A stretch of DNA of 64,000 nt from Hyphomicrobiales bacterium (GTDB lineage Bacteria; Pseudomonadota; Alphaproteobacteria; Rhizobiales; Rhizobiaceae): NCBI GenBank assembly GCA_900465665.1, contig UBJO01000032.1, positions 1 through 64,000 on the forward strand, read 5' to 3'. Positions 1-7,561 of the stretch are shown piece by piece. Position 1 is the stretch's first letter; every line of letters begins with the position of its first letter. A program made the translations under genes and the position numbers. Under the pieces are notes generated by a model. The model ran no database searches, was not told the origin of the DNA, and saw only the letters and a program-made list of their open reading frames with translations.

Positions 1-2
1 AT

Positions 3-350
3 CATTTCGGAATCAGGGGGCGGGTTGCCTCGGAATTTGCAGCGAAGCTGACGGAGTTCAAGAACGAGTTGCGACGGCGCATGCATTGGCCCATCCCAGA
101 GCAGGGACGATGGCTGAAGCAGGTGCTCACTGGCTACTATGCCTATCACGCTGTACCGACCAATTTTCGGTCGCTCGGCGCCTTTCGCGACCGCATCATC
201 AGGCTCTGGGCTCAGACGCTTCGGCGGCGGAACCAGAGACATCGATTGATCTGGGAGAGAATGATACGGCTTGCCAATGACTGGCTCCCGCGCCCCCGGA
301 TCCTTCATCCTTGGCCACGTATACGCTTCGCCGTCAAACACCCAAGGTAG
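3..350 (+). CDS. ltrA: Group II intron reverse transcriptase/maturase, C-terminal fragment (partial)
   Basis: The reading frame is open from the left edge to a stop at 348-350 and encodes only the C-terminal end of the protein. Recognisable maturase C-terminal signatures are RRRMHWPIPEQGRWLKQV, GYYAYHAVPTN and PRPRILHPWP followed by RFAVKHPR at the very end. These are conserved in bacterial maturases, where this region contributes to intron RNA binding, splicing and mobility. An in-frame TTG at 69 is internal, not a true start, since matching sequence continues upstream of it. The catalytic reverse-transcriptase domain would lie outside the window, so activity cannot be judged. Confidence 0.85.
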   Translation, partial: HFGIRGRVASEFAAKLTEFKNELRRRMHWPIPEQGRWLKQVLTGYYAYHAVPTNFRSLGAFRDRIIRLWAQTLRRRNQRHRLIWERMIRLANDWLPRPRILHPWPRIRFAVKHPR

Positions 351-383
351 GAGCCGGATGCGGGAATTCCGCTCGTCCGGATC
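351..383 (+). ncRNA. Group II intron domain V-like hairpin
   Basis: Directly after the maturase stop lies GAGCCGGATGCGG, a short loop, then CCGC, a small bulge, and TCCGGATC. Opposing arms pair as in domain V, and the AGC triad expected near the 5' base is present. One lower-stem position looks mismatched (G against A), so the element may be decayed. Domain V is the catalytic RNA core of group II introns. Confidence 0.6.
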
Positions 384-490
384 TGTGCGGGGGGTGCTCA
401 GTAATGGGCATCCCTACCGACGATAGCAGTCGTACGCTGAGGCCAAACGAAAACAGAAACATGCCGGAGATCGGATGCGCAACATCCGAT

Positions 491-535
491 CATCACAGCC
501 ATCATTTGGGCTTCGGTAAATCGGCTCTTCTTCAT
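491..535 (-). pseudogene. IS3-family orfA remnant (N-terminal scrap)
   Basis: On the minus strand an ATG at 535 follows a good ribosome site (GAGGAG). The peptide begins MKKSRFTEAQMMAVM, the usual N-terminus of IS3-type orfA helix-turn-helix proteins. After about 15 residues the match ends and the frame runs through unrelated sequence to a stop at 398. This looks like a scrap of an insertion sequence next to the group II intron. The match is short, so the assignment is tentative. Confidence 0.5.
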
Positions 536-583
536 CAAAATCTCCTCGAGCATCTTGCCGAGAAAATTCTACTTTTGAAGCCC

Positions 584-703
584 TTATTCGCGGGGAGGAC
601 TACCGCTTCCGCTTACCGATTCCCGGAAGTAGTCGCGCACATTCTCAAGCAAAGATAAAATGATTTTTGAGATGTCTGTCATATAGATCAATGTGCTCAT
701 CAT
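584..703 (-). CDS. Possible small protein of unknown function (39 aa)
   Basis: A 39-residue frame starts with two ATG codons (703 and 700) behind a strong purine-rich ribosome site (AGGAGGGTGG) and stops at 584. It begins MMSTLIYMTDISKIILSLL and has a hydrophobic N-terminal half followed by a charged, Ser/Gly-rich tail. I do not recognise a family. It lies in a degraded zone between an IS scrap and a broken enoyl-CoA hydratase, so it may be a chance frame or a gene fragment. The ribosome site is the main reason to list it. Confidence 0.3.
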   Translation of the reverse strand: MMSTLIYMTDISKIILSLLENVRDYFRESVSGSGSPPRE

Positions 704-860
704 CCACCCTCCTGCTGCAGTAAGCTCACAGCAAGGTGCTAGCCTCCCGCGCTTCAAGCAATGGACAGAATTGCCAAGTTGCTGGACTATTTTTTTGGGG
801 ACCTCAGCTGTTTTTGGCGGCTTTTGCGCTAGAAGCAGCTTCGTCGCACATTGCCCAAAG

Positions 861-1145
861 CTATGTCACGGGAAGGTTTTGCTCGGCAATCTCAAGCAAC
901 AGCCCCATCAGCGGCCCTTGAAAACAGGGGCCCGTTTTTTCACTAAATGCAAGCATCCCTTCCCGTGAGTCTTCGGTCAGCGCAAGGCTACTGATTGCTT
1001 CCCGCTCAAAAGCAAAGCCATTGTCGGCCGTGGTTCCCATCGCAACTCCAACGCACGCTTTCACTGCTTGCGTGGCAGCGGGTGCACGCTGCGCGATACT
1101 GCTCGCAATTTCTATCTGCCCTGCCCTCCTGGCAGGTGTGGCCAT
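861..1145 (-). pseudogene. Enoyl-CoA hydratase/isomerase (crotonase) C-terminal remnant
   Basis: The minus-strand frame ending at 861 carries the C-terminal hallmarks of crotonases: IAQRAPAATQAVKACV, then LALTEDSREGMLAFSEKTGP and CFQG. In intact enzymes this region forms the C-terminal helices and the teD..EG..AF.EKR.P.F.G block, which also supplies trimer contacts. The oxyanion-hole and catalytic-Glu regions that should precede it are absent; upstream the frame turns into unrelated sequence. It is therefore a 5'-truncated remnant of a roughly 260-residue gene. Confidence 0.7.
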
Positions 1146-1277
1146 TGTCCAGCATGCCGGGCCCGAAATGCTTCGTATGCTGAGTGGCCATATGAGGGGT
1201 GAGAACAAAACCCGCTTCGACAGCGCTATAGAAGAGATATTAGACTGTTCGCGTCAGGCGCTTGGGCCATCACAGTT

Positions 1278-1323
1278 GCACTTAATTTGAGATTCTCAGC
1301 CGATAGAATCTCAAATTAAGTGC
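1278..1323. repeat. Perfect 19-bp inverted repeat with 8-nt centre
   Basis: GCACTTAATTTGAGATTCT (1278-1296) is followed by an 8-nt centre and its exact reverse complement (1305-1323). There is no T-run after either arm, so it does not look like an intrinsic terminator. It lies between the crotonase remnant and ada, in a zone of mobile-element scars. Abutting terminal inverted repeats of a lost element are a plausible reading, but I do not recognise the end sequence. Confidence 0.8.
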
Positions 1324-1491
1324 GAAATGAGAAAAGAACGGCCGCAATCTCACAGTTAACTGCCAAACGACATCTGGCGAGCCGGTGGAGCAAGACGGTC
1401 TGGTGTAACCCATTAGCCGTTTCGCTCGGCAGGAGCACTCCACAATCGGGTAAACCACCGCGGCGCAGTTGTGCGAGAACACGATTTAGAT

Positions 1492-2514
1492 TTAATGCCG
1501 TTCCTCTCTTCGCAGCAGCTCAGCCTTCCGCTCAATTCCCCAGGTATAGCGGAATGACGCTCCATCTTTTCTTACAACACGGTGGCAGGGAATAGCGATG
1601 GCGAGAGGATTGCTCGCGCAGGCACTGGCTACAGCCTTACCCGCCTTCGGACGTCCGACCTTAGCAGCGAGATCTTCATAGCTGATGATCTCGCCCGGAG
1701 AAATATCTCGTAACGCAAGCCAGACGCGACGCTGGAAGGTAGTCCCACGCAGGTCGAGCGGCAAGTCGAAGCCGACCTCCGGGCGCTCAACCATTCCAAC
1801 AACCTTAGCGACGGTGTCCTCGTATCGTTCGTCCCCTCCGACAAAGTTCGCATTTGGAAATCGATCCTGAAGATCTGTCAGGAGGGCGGCAGGATCATCC
1901 CCAAGGAGAATTGCCGCAACGCCCTTGTCGCTCGAAGCAACCAGGATCGCACCAAGCGATGTCTGGCCGACCGCAAAGTGCAGCGTTTCCCTGCGCCCGC
2001 CTGCCCTGTAGTCTGCCGGGGCCATTCCGAGCGCGCGGCTGCATACCGCGTAGAACCGTCCGCTGGAACCGTATCCTGCGTCATAGAACGTCGACGTAAT
2101 GGACCTGCCCGGTTTTAGTCCTTCCCGGACGAGTTGAGCCCTCCTCTCGAGCATGTATGCTCGCGGGGTCATTCCAGTGTGTGCGCGGAACGTCCGGTGG
2201 AAGTGCCCCTCACTGACGCCGAGCGCATGTGCGAGAGCCGCCACAGTGGGCGAGCTGTCGCCGGCATCGATCAGCTTGCACGCCTCAGCCACGAGATCGG
2301 CATTCCTCCTTGCAAATTTCTCGTCGTCGGGACGGCATCGCAGGCACGGGCGAAAGCCTGCTCTTTGTGCGTCGAAGACGCACCCGAACCAGCGCATGTT
2401 CTCTGGCCGGGGAGGACGGGAGATGCAGGTCGCCCTGCAGTAGACGCCGGTTGTGAGGACGCCGCGGAATGCGAGCGCTGTCGCTTCGGTCAGAACTTCC
2501 GCGGCATCCGTCAT
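1492..2514 (-). CDS. ada: Ada: methylphosphotriester/O6-methylguanine DNA methyltransferase and AraC-type activator
   Basis: Bifunctional adaptive-response protein of 340 aa (E. coli Ada is 354). The N-terminal zinc domain shows VYCRATC (C26, C30) and FRPCLRCRPD (C57, C60); the first Cys accepts methyl groups from phosphotriesters in this family. An AraC-type double helix-turn-helix spans about 75-170. The C-terminal methyltransferase domain has the PCHRVV active site (Cys at about 310) and the WGIERK motif that follows it. The ATG at 2514 overlaps by one base the stop of the preceding SnoaL-like gene, so the two are probably co-transcribed. All catalytic motifs look intact. Methylation of the N-terminal domain would be expected to switch it into a transcription activator. 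Confidence 0.95.
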   Translation of the reverse strand: MTDAAEVLTEATALAFRGVLTTGVYCRATCISRPPRPENMRWFGCVFDAQRAGFRPCLRCRPDDEKFARRNADLVAEACKLIDAGDSSPTVAALAHALGVSEGHFHRTFRAHTGMTPRAYMLERRAQLVREGLKPGRSITSTFYDAGYGSSGRFYAVCSRALGMAPADYRAGGRRETLHFAVGQTSLGAILVASSDKGVAAILLGDDPAALLTDLQDRFPNANFVGGDERYEDTVAKVVGMVERPEVGFDLPLDLRGTTFQRRVWLALRDISPGEIISYEDLAAKVGRPKAGKAVASACASNPLAIAIPCHRVVRKDGASFRYTWGIERKAELLRREERH

Positions 2515-2918
2515 CAGCCGGCGCTCCTCTGCATCGAGCCGAACGGGTTGTCGATCAGATAGCGCCAGAGCCCATCCGGGCCACGGCGGGCGATGTCCGT
2601 TGCGGTCGCCACCATGTTGATCTTCGTGCCGTCCCGCGCCGTGCCGATATAGGACCAGTCGAGGATAAGGGACGCGACGTCACCCGCCACGAACAGGTGA
2701 CGTTGCGTGATCGACATCTGAAGGCCGAGACTAAAGTATTTTGCGAGCTCCTTGCCGATCGCCTCCTTGCCGACGTGAGCGACGCCTGCGGCGTCCACGA
2801 TCAAGCCTTCCGGGTCGTAGAAGCCGAGCATGGTCTCGACGTCGAGCGAGTTCAGATGGGCGAGAAGCGCCGGGACGATGCCTTCCGGCGTCGAGGAGAG
2901 TGCGAGCTTGGTGGTCAT
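2514..2918 (-). CDS. SnoaL-like/NTF2-fold protein
   Basis: A 134-residue protein with the layout of SnoaL-like (DUF4440/NTF2-fold) proteins: an N-terminal helix pair with LDVETMLGFYDPEGLIVDA, then GKEAIGKELAKYF, and a beta-rich second half ending in WRYLIDNPFG. These small cone-shaped domains bind or isomerise hydrophobic substrates; the substrate here is unknown. It is first in a two-gene unit with ada (TGATG overlap), so a link to alkylation or electrophile stress is possible but only inferred. Its 5' end faces the Rrf2 regulator at 3094, giving a 175-bp shared intergenic region. Confidence 0.7.
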   Translation of the reverse strand: MTTKLALSSTPEGIVPALLAHLNSLDVETMLGFYDPEGLIVDAAGVAHVGKEAIGKELAKYFSLGLQMSITQRHLFVAGDVASLILDWSYIGTARDGTKINMVATATDIARRGPDGLWRYLIDNPFGSMQRSAG

Positions 2919-3040
2919 TCGTCGTCCTTTGTTGTTGTTCTGCTCCTGCGAGCGTCTTGACTATGGCGAGGCACCAAGGCGTCGAAACTCCGTTTTCTGA
3001 TCTCATATTCCGATTTTGGACCGGTCTACGTGATCGGGGA

Positions 3041-3084
3041 TTGACAGCTGCCCTAATCGTAGACATTTTATATCCACGATTAGG
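3041..3084 (+). promoter_or_regulatory. Promoter and Rrf2 operator candidate
   Basis: A consensus -35 hexamer TTGACA (3041-3046) precedes the 9-bp inverted repeat CCTAATCGT (3052-3060) / ACGATTAGG (3076-3084) with a 15-nt AT-rich spacer. A -10 such as TTTTAT or TATATC would lie inside that spacer. The regulator ATG is 10 nt downstream of the repeat. Bound protein would cover the -10 element, which suggests autorepression of the Rrf2-led operon. Confidence 0.7.
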
Positions 3085-3093
3085 AGATGCAAG

Positions 3094-3606
3094 ATGAAAC
3101 TGAGCGAAGGCGTCGAACAGGCGATCCACTGCACGGCATTCCTGGCGGGGCTGTCGCAAGACGGCGTGCTGTCGGCTGCAGCACTGGCCGAACTCCACGG
3201 CGTGTCGACGAGCTATCTGCTGAAGCACCTGCAGGCGCTGTCAGGCGCCGGGATCGTCGCGACGACGCCGGGGCCTAAGGGTGGTTATCGGCTGGCCAAG
3301 GCCCCGAAGGATATCAGCCTCCTGGATATCGTCCTCGCGGTCGAGGGACCGGCGGCTGCCTTCCGGTGCGCCGAAATCCGCCAGCGAGGGCCGAACCCTC
3401 TTCCGCAGCGCTATTTCACAAAACCCTGCCAGATCAACGTCGCGATGCTGAAAGCCGAGAAAGCGTATCGCGCCGAACTCGCCAAGGTGTCCGTCGCGGA
3501 CCTTCTGGCGGATCTCGGCGCAGACGACGACGGCGGGATCGCCGCCCGCGGATGCGCCTTCCTGAAACTCCACGAACGCAAGACGGGCAATCGCGCCTCG
3601 TCATAG
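3094..3606 (+). CDS. Rrf2-family transcriptional regulator
   Basis: A 170-residue Rrf2-family protein. The winged helix-turn-helix covers about 3-85, with the family motif VSTSYLLKHLQALSGAGIV and the wing GPKGGYRLAKAP. Cysteines occur at 13, 92, 112 and 154. The compact three-Cys cluster that holds an Fe-S cluster in IscR and NsrR is not present in that form, so a thiol-redox or ligand sensor is more likely than an IscR-like one. A perfect inverted repeat overlaps its promoter. The NmrA-like gene follows 12 nt after its stop, then cupin and AhpD-like genes on the same strand, which suggests an electrophile or oxidative-stress operon. Confidence 0.9.
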   Translation: MKLSEGVEQAIHCTAFLAGLSQDGVLSAAALAELHGVSTSYLLKHLQALSGAGIVATTPGPKGGYRLAKAPKDISLLDIVLAVEGPAAAFRCAEIRQRGPNPLPQRYFTKPCQINVAMLKAEKAYRAELAKVSVADLLADLGADDDGGIAARGCAFLKLHERKTGNRASS

Positions 3607-3618
3607 GAGAAAGCAGAA

Positions 3619-4371
3619 ATGAGTACGTTAAAGAAGGTCGCCGTCATCGGCGGCACGGGCCTGATCGGCTCGAAGGCAGTGAAACTGCTGCGGGATGCCG
3701 GCCACGAAGCCGTCGCCGCAAGCTCCCGCAACGGGATCAATGCCTACACGGGCGAAGGACTGGCCGAAGCCCTTGCGGGCGCAGACGCCGTCATCGACGT
3801 TTCCAACATGATGTCGTTCGACAAGACTGTGATAACGGACTTCTTTGGAACGTCGAGCAGCAACCTGACGAGCGCAGAAAAGGCCGCGGGCGTACGCCAC
3901 CACGTCGTCCTTTCCATTGTCAACGCCGATCAGCTCGCGGCCAATCCCTACATGGCCGGCAAGGTGGCGCAGGAGGAAACCGTCGCGGCGTCGGGCCAAG
4001 GGTACACGATCGTCCGCGCGACGCAGTTCCATGAGTTCATCGAGACCCTGACAGGCGCTTATGCGGCCGACGGCGTGGTGAAAGTGCCGGATATCGACTT
4101 CCAGCCGATCGCGGCCGACGACGTCGCCGCTGCTCTGGTGGAGGCCGCGCTCGGCGGGCCGAGGAACGGAACCGTCGACCTTGCCGGACCTGAACGGGGA
4201 CCGTTCGAATCTTTCATCCGGACTTATCTCGATGCCAGGGGCGACGCTCGTCCGGTCAAAGCCGACGAGGCCGACGACTACTTCGGCGCTCCCGTTGTCG
4301 CCGGCTCACTGGTTCCCGGCGGAGACTACATCAAGGGCGCGATCACGATCGCCGAGTGGCTCAGAACATAG
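3619..4371 (+). CDS. NmrA-like NAD(P)-binding protein (atypical SDR)
   Basis: A 250-residue Rossmann-fold protein with the nucleotide motif GGTGLIG at 11-17. It lacks the YxxxK motif of classical short-chain dehydrogenases at the usual place, which fits the atypical SDR/NmrA group, whose members act as redox sensors or oxidoreductases. Mid-protein sequence GYTIVRATQFHEF resembles the conserved VRA/LRp segment of this group. It starts 12 nt after the Rrf2 regulator and is followed within 13 nt by the cupin gene, so all three probably share one transcript. The substrate is unknown. Confidence 0.8.
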   Translation: MSTLKKVAVIGGTGLIGSKAVKLLRDAGHEAVAASSRNGINAYTGEGLAEALAGADAVIDVSNMMSFDKTVITDFFGTSSSNLTSAEKAAGVRHHVVLSIVNADQLAANPYMAGKVAQEETVAASGQGYTIVRATQFHEFIETLTGAYAADGVVKVPDIDFQPIAADDVAAALVEAALGGPRNGTVDLAGPERGPFESFIRTYLDARGDARPVKADEADDYFGAPVVAGSLVPGGDYIKGAITIAEWLRT

Positions 4372-4384
4372 GAGGGAAAGAATC

Positions 4385-4822
4385 ATGAAGGCCATCTTCT
4401 ATGCCGCTACGGCACTTGCGGTCTCTCTGGCCACAGCTTCCGCTCATGACGTCGTCAAGCCTGGACTTGTGTACGACACGAAGGACGCAAAGGTGACGCT
4501 GGTTTACGAGCATCCCCTCCCGGACGTTCCAGGCAAGAGCGTCAAGGGCGTGCTCGTCGAGTACGGGCCGGGCGGGTACAGCTCCGCTCACACACATGCG
4601 AAGTCCGCACTCATCTACGCCACGGTTCTCGAGGGAGCGATCCAGAGCGCCGTCAACGGCGGCGAGACGAAGACCTTTACCGCCGGTCAGAACTTCACCG
4701 AGCTGCCAGGCGACCGCCATGACGTCAGCGCCAATGCAAGCAAGACCGAGCCGGCGAAGCTGCTCGCCGTCTTCGTCGTCGATACCGACGACGCCGTCCT
4801 GACGACGCCGCGCAAGCCGTAG
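4385..4822 (+). CDS. Exported cupin-domain protein
   Basis: The start at 4385 follows a GGAGGG ribosome site and gives a 145-residue protein with a cleavable signal peptide (hydrophobic core 6-18, likely cut after ASA at 18-20). The mature part is a single cupin barrel with candidate metal ligands H69, H71, E84 and H112 in HTHAKSALIYATVLEG and LPGDRHDV. Small periplasmic cupins of this kind are often found beside quinone or electrophile stress genes. The reaction is unknown. It sits in the Rrf2-led run between the NmrA-like and AhpD-like genes. Confidence 0.8.
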   Translation: MKAIFYAATALAVSLATASAHDVVKPGLVYDTKDAKVTLVYEHPLPDVPGKSVKGVLVEYGPGGYSSAHTHAKSALIYATVLEGAIQSAVNGGETKTFTAGQNFTELPGDRHDVSANASKTEPAKLLAVFVVDTDDAVLTTPRKP

Positions 4823-4916
4823 CGCTACCTACCAGATCCATCCCCTCACCTACCGCACAAGCAACGACGGTTTCACCGGCGAACGGAGAACCGTGTCCAC
4901 GAGAAAGGAAAACGAT

Positions 4917-5363
4917 ATGACCCGCATGAACTGGTCCGAAGTCGCCCCCGACAGCGCAAAGGCGCTCTTCGGCGTCCATCACTACGTCACCAAGAAGACG
5001 AACCTGCCTGAAGAGCTGATTCATCTCGTCTTCCTGCGCGTGTCCCAGATCAACGGCTGCGCCCATTGCATCGACATGCATAGTCGCGATCTGCGCAAGA
5101 CGATATCCGTCGATAAGATCACGCTTGTTCCCGTCTGGGACGAGGTGCCGCACCTATTCAACGACCAGGAGCGGGCCGCTCTCGCCTGGGCGGAGGAAGT
5201 GACGAACGTCAGCCAGACCCACGCGTCCGACGAGGCTTATGCCGCAGCCGCAGCTGCTTTCGAGCCGAAGGACCTCGTCGATCTGACCATCACGATCGCC
5301 GCAATGAACGCCTTCAACCGCTTGGGCGCGCCATTCCGGCTTCCGGTGGCGGCCAAGGCCTGA
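4917..5363 (+). CDS. Carboxymuconolactone decarboxylase-family (AhpD-like) protein
   Basis: The ATG at 4917 is preferred because AAAGGA lies just upstream; an in-frame GTG at 4893 would add eight residues. The 148-residue protein has the AhpD-type thiol motif GCAHCIDMH (C48, C51, H55) that gives peroxidase-like or disulfide-reductase activity in the family. The chain is all-helical in pattern and ends in NAFNRLGAPFR. It is last in the Rrf2-led run, and convergent with the SDR gene at 5428. A role in peroxide or electrophile resistance is an inference from the motif and the neighbours. Confidence 0.85.
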   Translation: MTRMNWSEVAPDSAKALFGVHHYVTKKTNLPEELIHLVFLRVSQINGCAHCIDMHSRDLRKTISVDKITLVPVWDEVPHLFNDQERAALAWAEEVTNVSQTHASDEAYAAAAAAFEPKDLVDLTITIAAMNAFNRLGAPFRLPVAAKA

Positions 5364-5389
5364 TCAGCGTCCGGTCATCGCTCGACGAG

Positions 5390-5421
5390 CACCCTGCCGG
5401 TCCGGACAGGTCGACAGGGTG
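5390..5421. terminator. Candidate bidirectional terminator
   Basis: CACCCTG (5390-5396) and CAGGGTG (5415-5421) form a 7-bp stem with a GC-rich inner region, between two convergent genes ending at 5363 and 5428. T-runs are weak on both sides, so efficiency is doubtful. Confidence 0.4.
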
Positions 5422-5427
5422 TTCCGC

Positions 5428-6351
5428 TCACAGTGGCAATCCCAGCATCCGCGTCGCGATCTCCCAGAGCCGGACCGCGTTGTCCTCATCAACGGCGTAT
5501 CTGGCCACGCCTTTGAAGGGCCCAGATCCCCGCTCGTCAACGACCGAGGCCTCCTGGCAATCGTCGAAATATCTACCGGAAATGCCTTCGACAAGCGGCG
5601 AACCCGCCAGCAGCACCGACGTGGCTGCTCCCTGCTCTACTGTCTTGCGCAAATGCTCGGGGGTTCGCAGGCCTCCGGTGTGCTTCTGAAGCCCCGTGGC
5701 AATCGCTCCGGGATTGAGCGCGTTGGACGTTATCCCGTCGCTGGCCCAGTTCTTGGCGATCCCAACGGACAGCAGGATGCAGGCTGTCTTCGATTGCCCA
5801 TAGGCAAGCAGCGGATCGTATGGAATGAAGCGGAAGTCCGGATCGTCCCAGAACACGGGCGCGAACAGGTTGCCAGTCGAGGCGACGGAAACGACACGGG
5901 CACCATTTGCCTTGGCTAGATGCCGTCGCAGCGCTAGCGTGAGTGCGAAGTGCCCCAGATAGTTCGTCGCGAACTGCATCTCCCGTCCTTCCGCAGTCCG
6001 CTGGATTTCCGGAATGGCCATGACGCCCGCACTGTTGACGAGAAAGTGCAAAGGCTCGTTCCAGTTCTCCGAGAATTCCTGCACGAAAGACAGATCCGCG
6101 AGGTCGAGGCGCCGAACGCGCAGTTGAGCCTCGGGCATACTCGTTTTCAGCTCAGCGACTTCCTTCTCCGCCTTATCCGGGCGGCGGGCTGCAATCGTCA
6201 CAGCAGCTCCCGCGGCCGCGAGAGCGCGGCTCGTCTCCAGCCCGATGCCAGCGGCGCCACCGGTTACGATGACGTTCCGGCCAGCGAGGTCGACGCCTTC
6301 CAGAACGTCGGCGGCAGTAGATGAAAAGCCGAACGGTATCGGTAAAGTCAT
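5428..6351 (-). CDS. Short-chain dehydrogenase (retinol-dehydrogenase-like)
   Basis: The ATG at 6351 has AAGGAGT seven bases upstream, giving 307 aa; longer in-frame starts lack such a site. Classical SDR motifs are intact: TGGAAGIG (30-37), NSAG (107-110), Ser near 158, and YGQSK with Y184 and K188. The length and the conserved segment between NSAG and YxxxK resemble WW-domain oxidoreductase or retinol-dehydrogenase-like SDRs, whose bacterial substrates are mostly unknown. It is transcribed away from the LysR gene at 6413 across a 61-bp gap, so that regulator is the likely controller. Confidence 0.85.
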   Translation of the reverse strand: MTLPIPFGFSSTAADVLEGVDLAGRNVIVTGGAAGIGLETSRALAAAGAAVTIAARRPDKAEKEVAELKTSMPEAQLRVRRLDLADLSFVQEFSENWNEPLHFLVNSAGVMAIPEIQRTAEGREMQFATNYLGHFALTLALRRHLAKANGARVVSVASTGNLFAPVFWDDPDFRFIPYDPLLAYGQSKTACILLSVGIAKNWASDGITSNALNPGAIATGLQKHTGGLRTPEHLRKTVEQGAATSVLLAGSPLVEGISGRYFDDCQEASVVDERGSGPFKGVARYAVDEDNAVRLWEIATRMLGLPL

Positions 6352-6364
6352 GGTTGTACTCCTT

Positions 6365-6377
6365 AAGTAATTGACTT
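6365..6377. promoter_or_regulatory. Possible LysR-type box
   Basis: AAGTAATTGACTT is a short inverted repeat (AAGT-N5-ACTT) in the 61-bp gap between the divergent SDR and LysR genes. Its size fits a T-N11-A-type LysR box, but a match this short could be chance. Confidence 0.3.
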
Positions 6378-6412
6378 GTCCCGAAGATAAGCGCATGGCA
6401 TTCATGAACTAG

Positions 6413-7348
6413 ATGACTACCGTTGCACGCAATGATGAGATAATTCGAACAGTGGGCTTGCTCCCTCCTGGCGAGCTGGCGGCCTTCCTTGCCGTGGCCG
6501 AGCACGGAGGTTTTCGCGCTGCGTCCCGAGTTCTGGGCCAGACGGCGTCGGCGTTGAGCCACGCAGTCGCCGGACTGGAGAGACGTCTCAAAGTGAAGCT
6601 CTTCCACCGTTCGACGAGGAACGTCTCGCTGACGGAGCCTGGGCGGAGACTTGCGGAGCGGCTCATGCCGGCGCTCAGCGAAATCGGAATGGCGGTCGAG
6701 GAGCTTCACGACCAGGCCGCCTCGCCGTCCGGGCTTGTACGGATTAACTGCGACGCCAACGCCGCCGAGCAGTTGCTAATGCCGCTGTTGACGCGCTTCA
6801 TGAAGCTGCAGCCGGCAATGCGCTTCGAAATCCGGTCCGAAGGGCGACTGGTCGATATCGCCGAAGGAGGTTTCGACTGCGGCATCCGCGCGGCGGAACT
6901 CGTCCCCGGCGAGATGGTCGCAATCCCGATAGGTCCAGACCAGCAGCACATCGTGGTGGCATCGCCCGCCTATCTCGACAGTGCGCCGCTTCTAGATAGT
7001 CCGTCGGATCTCTCGCTTCACCAGTGCATCCAGCTCCGCATGGCGGGCGGGTCGATTTATCGCTGGGAGTTTCAGCGCCGCGGCGAGGAGGTCGTCGTGG
7101 CGACGACCGGCAACCTCGTGGTCGACCAGTCCCGACTTCTTCTGGCCGCGGCTCTGGACGACTGCGGCCTCGCCTATGTCACGCGATGGATGGCCGAGGA
7201 AGCACTTGCGGACGGGAGACTCCGGCAGGCGTTAGCCGAGTGGACGCCGCCCTATCCTGGCCTCTGCCTTTACTATCCCAGACACCGCCATATCGGAGCG
7301 GGGATGCGGGCCTTTCTGGACTTTCTGAAGGCCAATCGATCGATCTAA
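6413..7348 (+). CDS. LysR-family transcriptional regulator
   Basis: A 311-residue LysR-type regulator. The N-terminal winged helix-turn-helix spans about 19-78 (ELAAFLAVAEHGGFRAASRV, then ALSHAVAGLERRLKVKLF). The rest is the two-lobed effector-binding domain, with the typical CLYYPRHRH segment near the C-terminus seen in the CrgA-like subgroup. It is divergent from the SDR gene at 5428-6351 and probably regulates it. Its stop codon directly abuts a tRNA T-arm-like repeat (7349-7376). Confidence 0.9.
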   Translation: MTTVARNDEIIRTVGLLPPGELAAFLAVAEHGGFRAASRVLGQTASALSHAVAGLERRLKVKLFHRSTRNVSLTEPGRRLAERLMPALSEIGMAVEELHDQAASPSGLVRINCDANAAEQLLMPLLTRFMKLQPAMRFEIRSEGRLVDIAEGGFDCGIRAAELVPGEMVAIPIGPDQQHIVVASPAYLDSAPLLDSPSDLSLHQCIQLRMAGGSIYRWEFQRRGEEVVVATTGNLVVDQSRLLLAAALDDCGLAYVTRWMAEEALADGRLRQALAEWTPPYPGLCLYYPRHRHIGAGMRAFLDFLKANRSI

Positions 7349-7376
7349 GCTCTTGATACGATTTGAACCAGCGACC
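7349..7376. repeat. tRNA T-arm-like repeat, copy A
   Basis: The element begins GCTCTTGA and ends TTTGAACCAGCGACC. Read on the minus strand it resembles a tRNA T-arm and 3' acceptor end (GGTTCAAATC). It matches copy B (55403-55430) at 21 of 28 positions by my alignment. It cannot fold as a complete tRNA. It begins at the base after the LysR stop. Confidence 0.5.
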
Positions 7377-7561
7377 TTTAAGGAACAAGTCACCGCTTCA
7401 ACGAAATCAATGAGTTGAGGCATAAAGGATGTTTATGGAACTCGGTTGACGTAAGCTTTGTTATAATCGCATCGCATGAAAGCTTCCGTCTTATTAGTTG
7501 TGAGATTGCTGGAGTATTCCATCGGACCTCCCATTATATGCCCCACTCGCCAGATGCAGCT

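Larger units (their letters stand above)
1..418 (+). mobile_element. 3' end of a group II intron (5' part outside window)
   Basis: The window opens inside a group II intron. It holds the C-terminal end of the intron-encoded maturase (to 350), then a domain V-like hairpin (351-383), then a short domain VI-like stem that ends near 415-420. The order maturase, domain V, domain VI is the normal 3' organisation of bacterial group II introns. The exact 3' splice junction cannot be fixed from this sequence alone, and nothing is known here about the 5' half. Confidence 0.75.

Noticed and set aside
7349..7376. tRNA gene
   Set aside because: The T-arm-like core is there, but no anticodon arm, D-arm or matching 5' acceptor strand can be found; kept only as a repeat.
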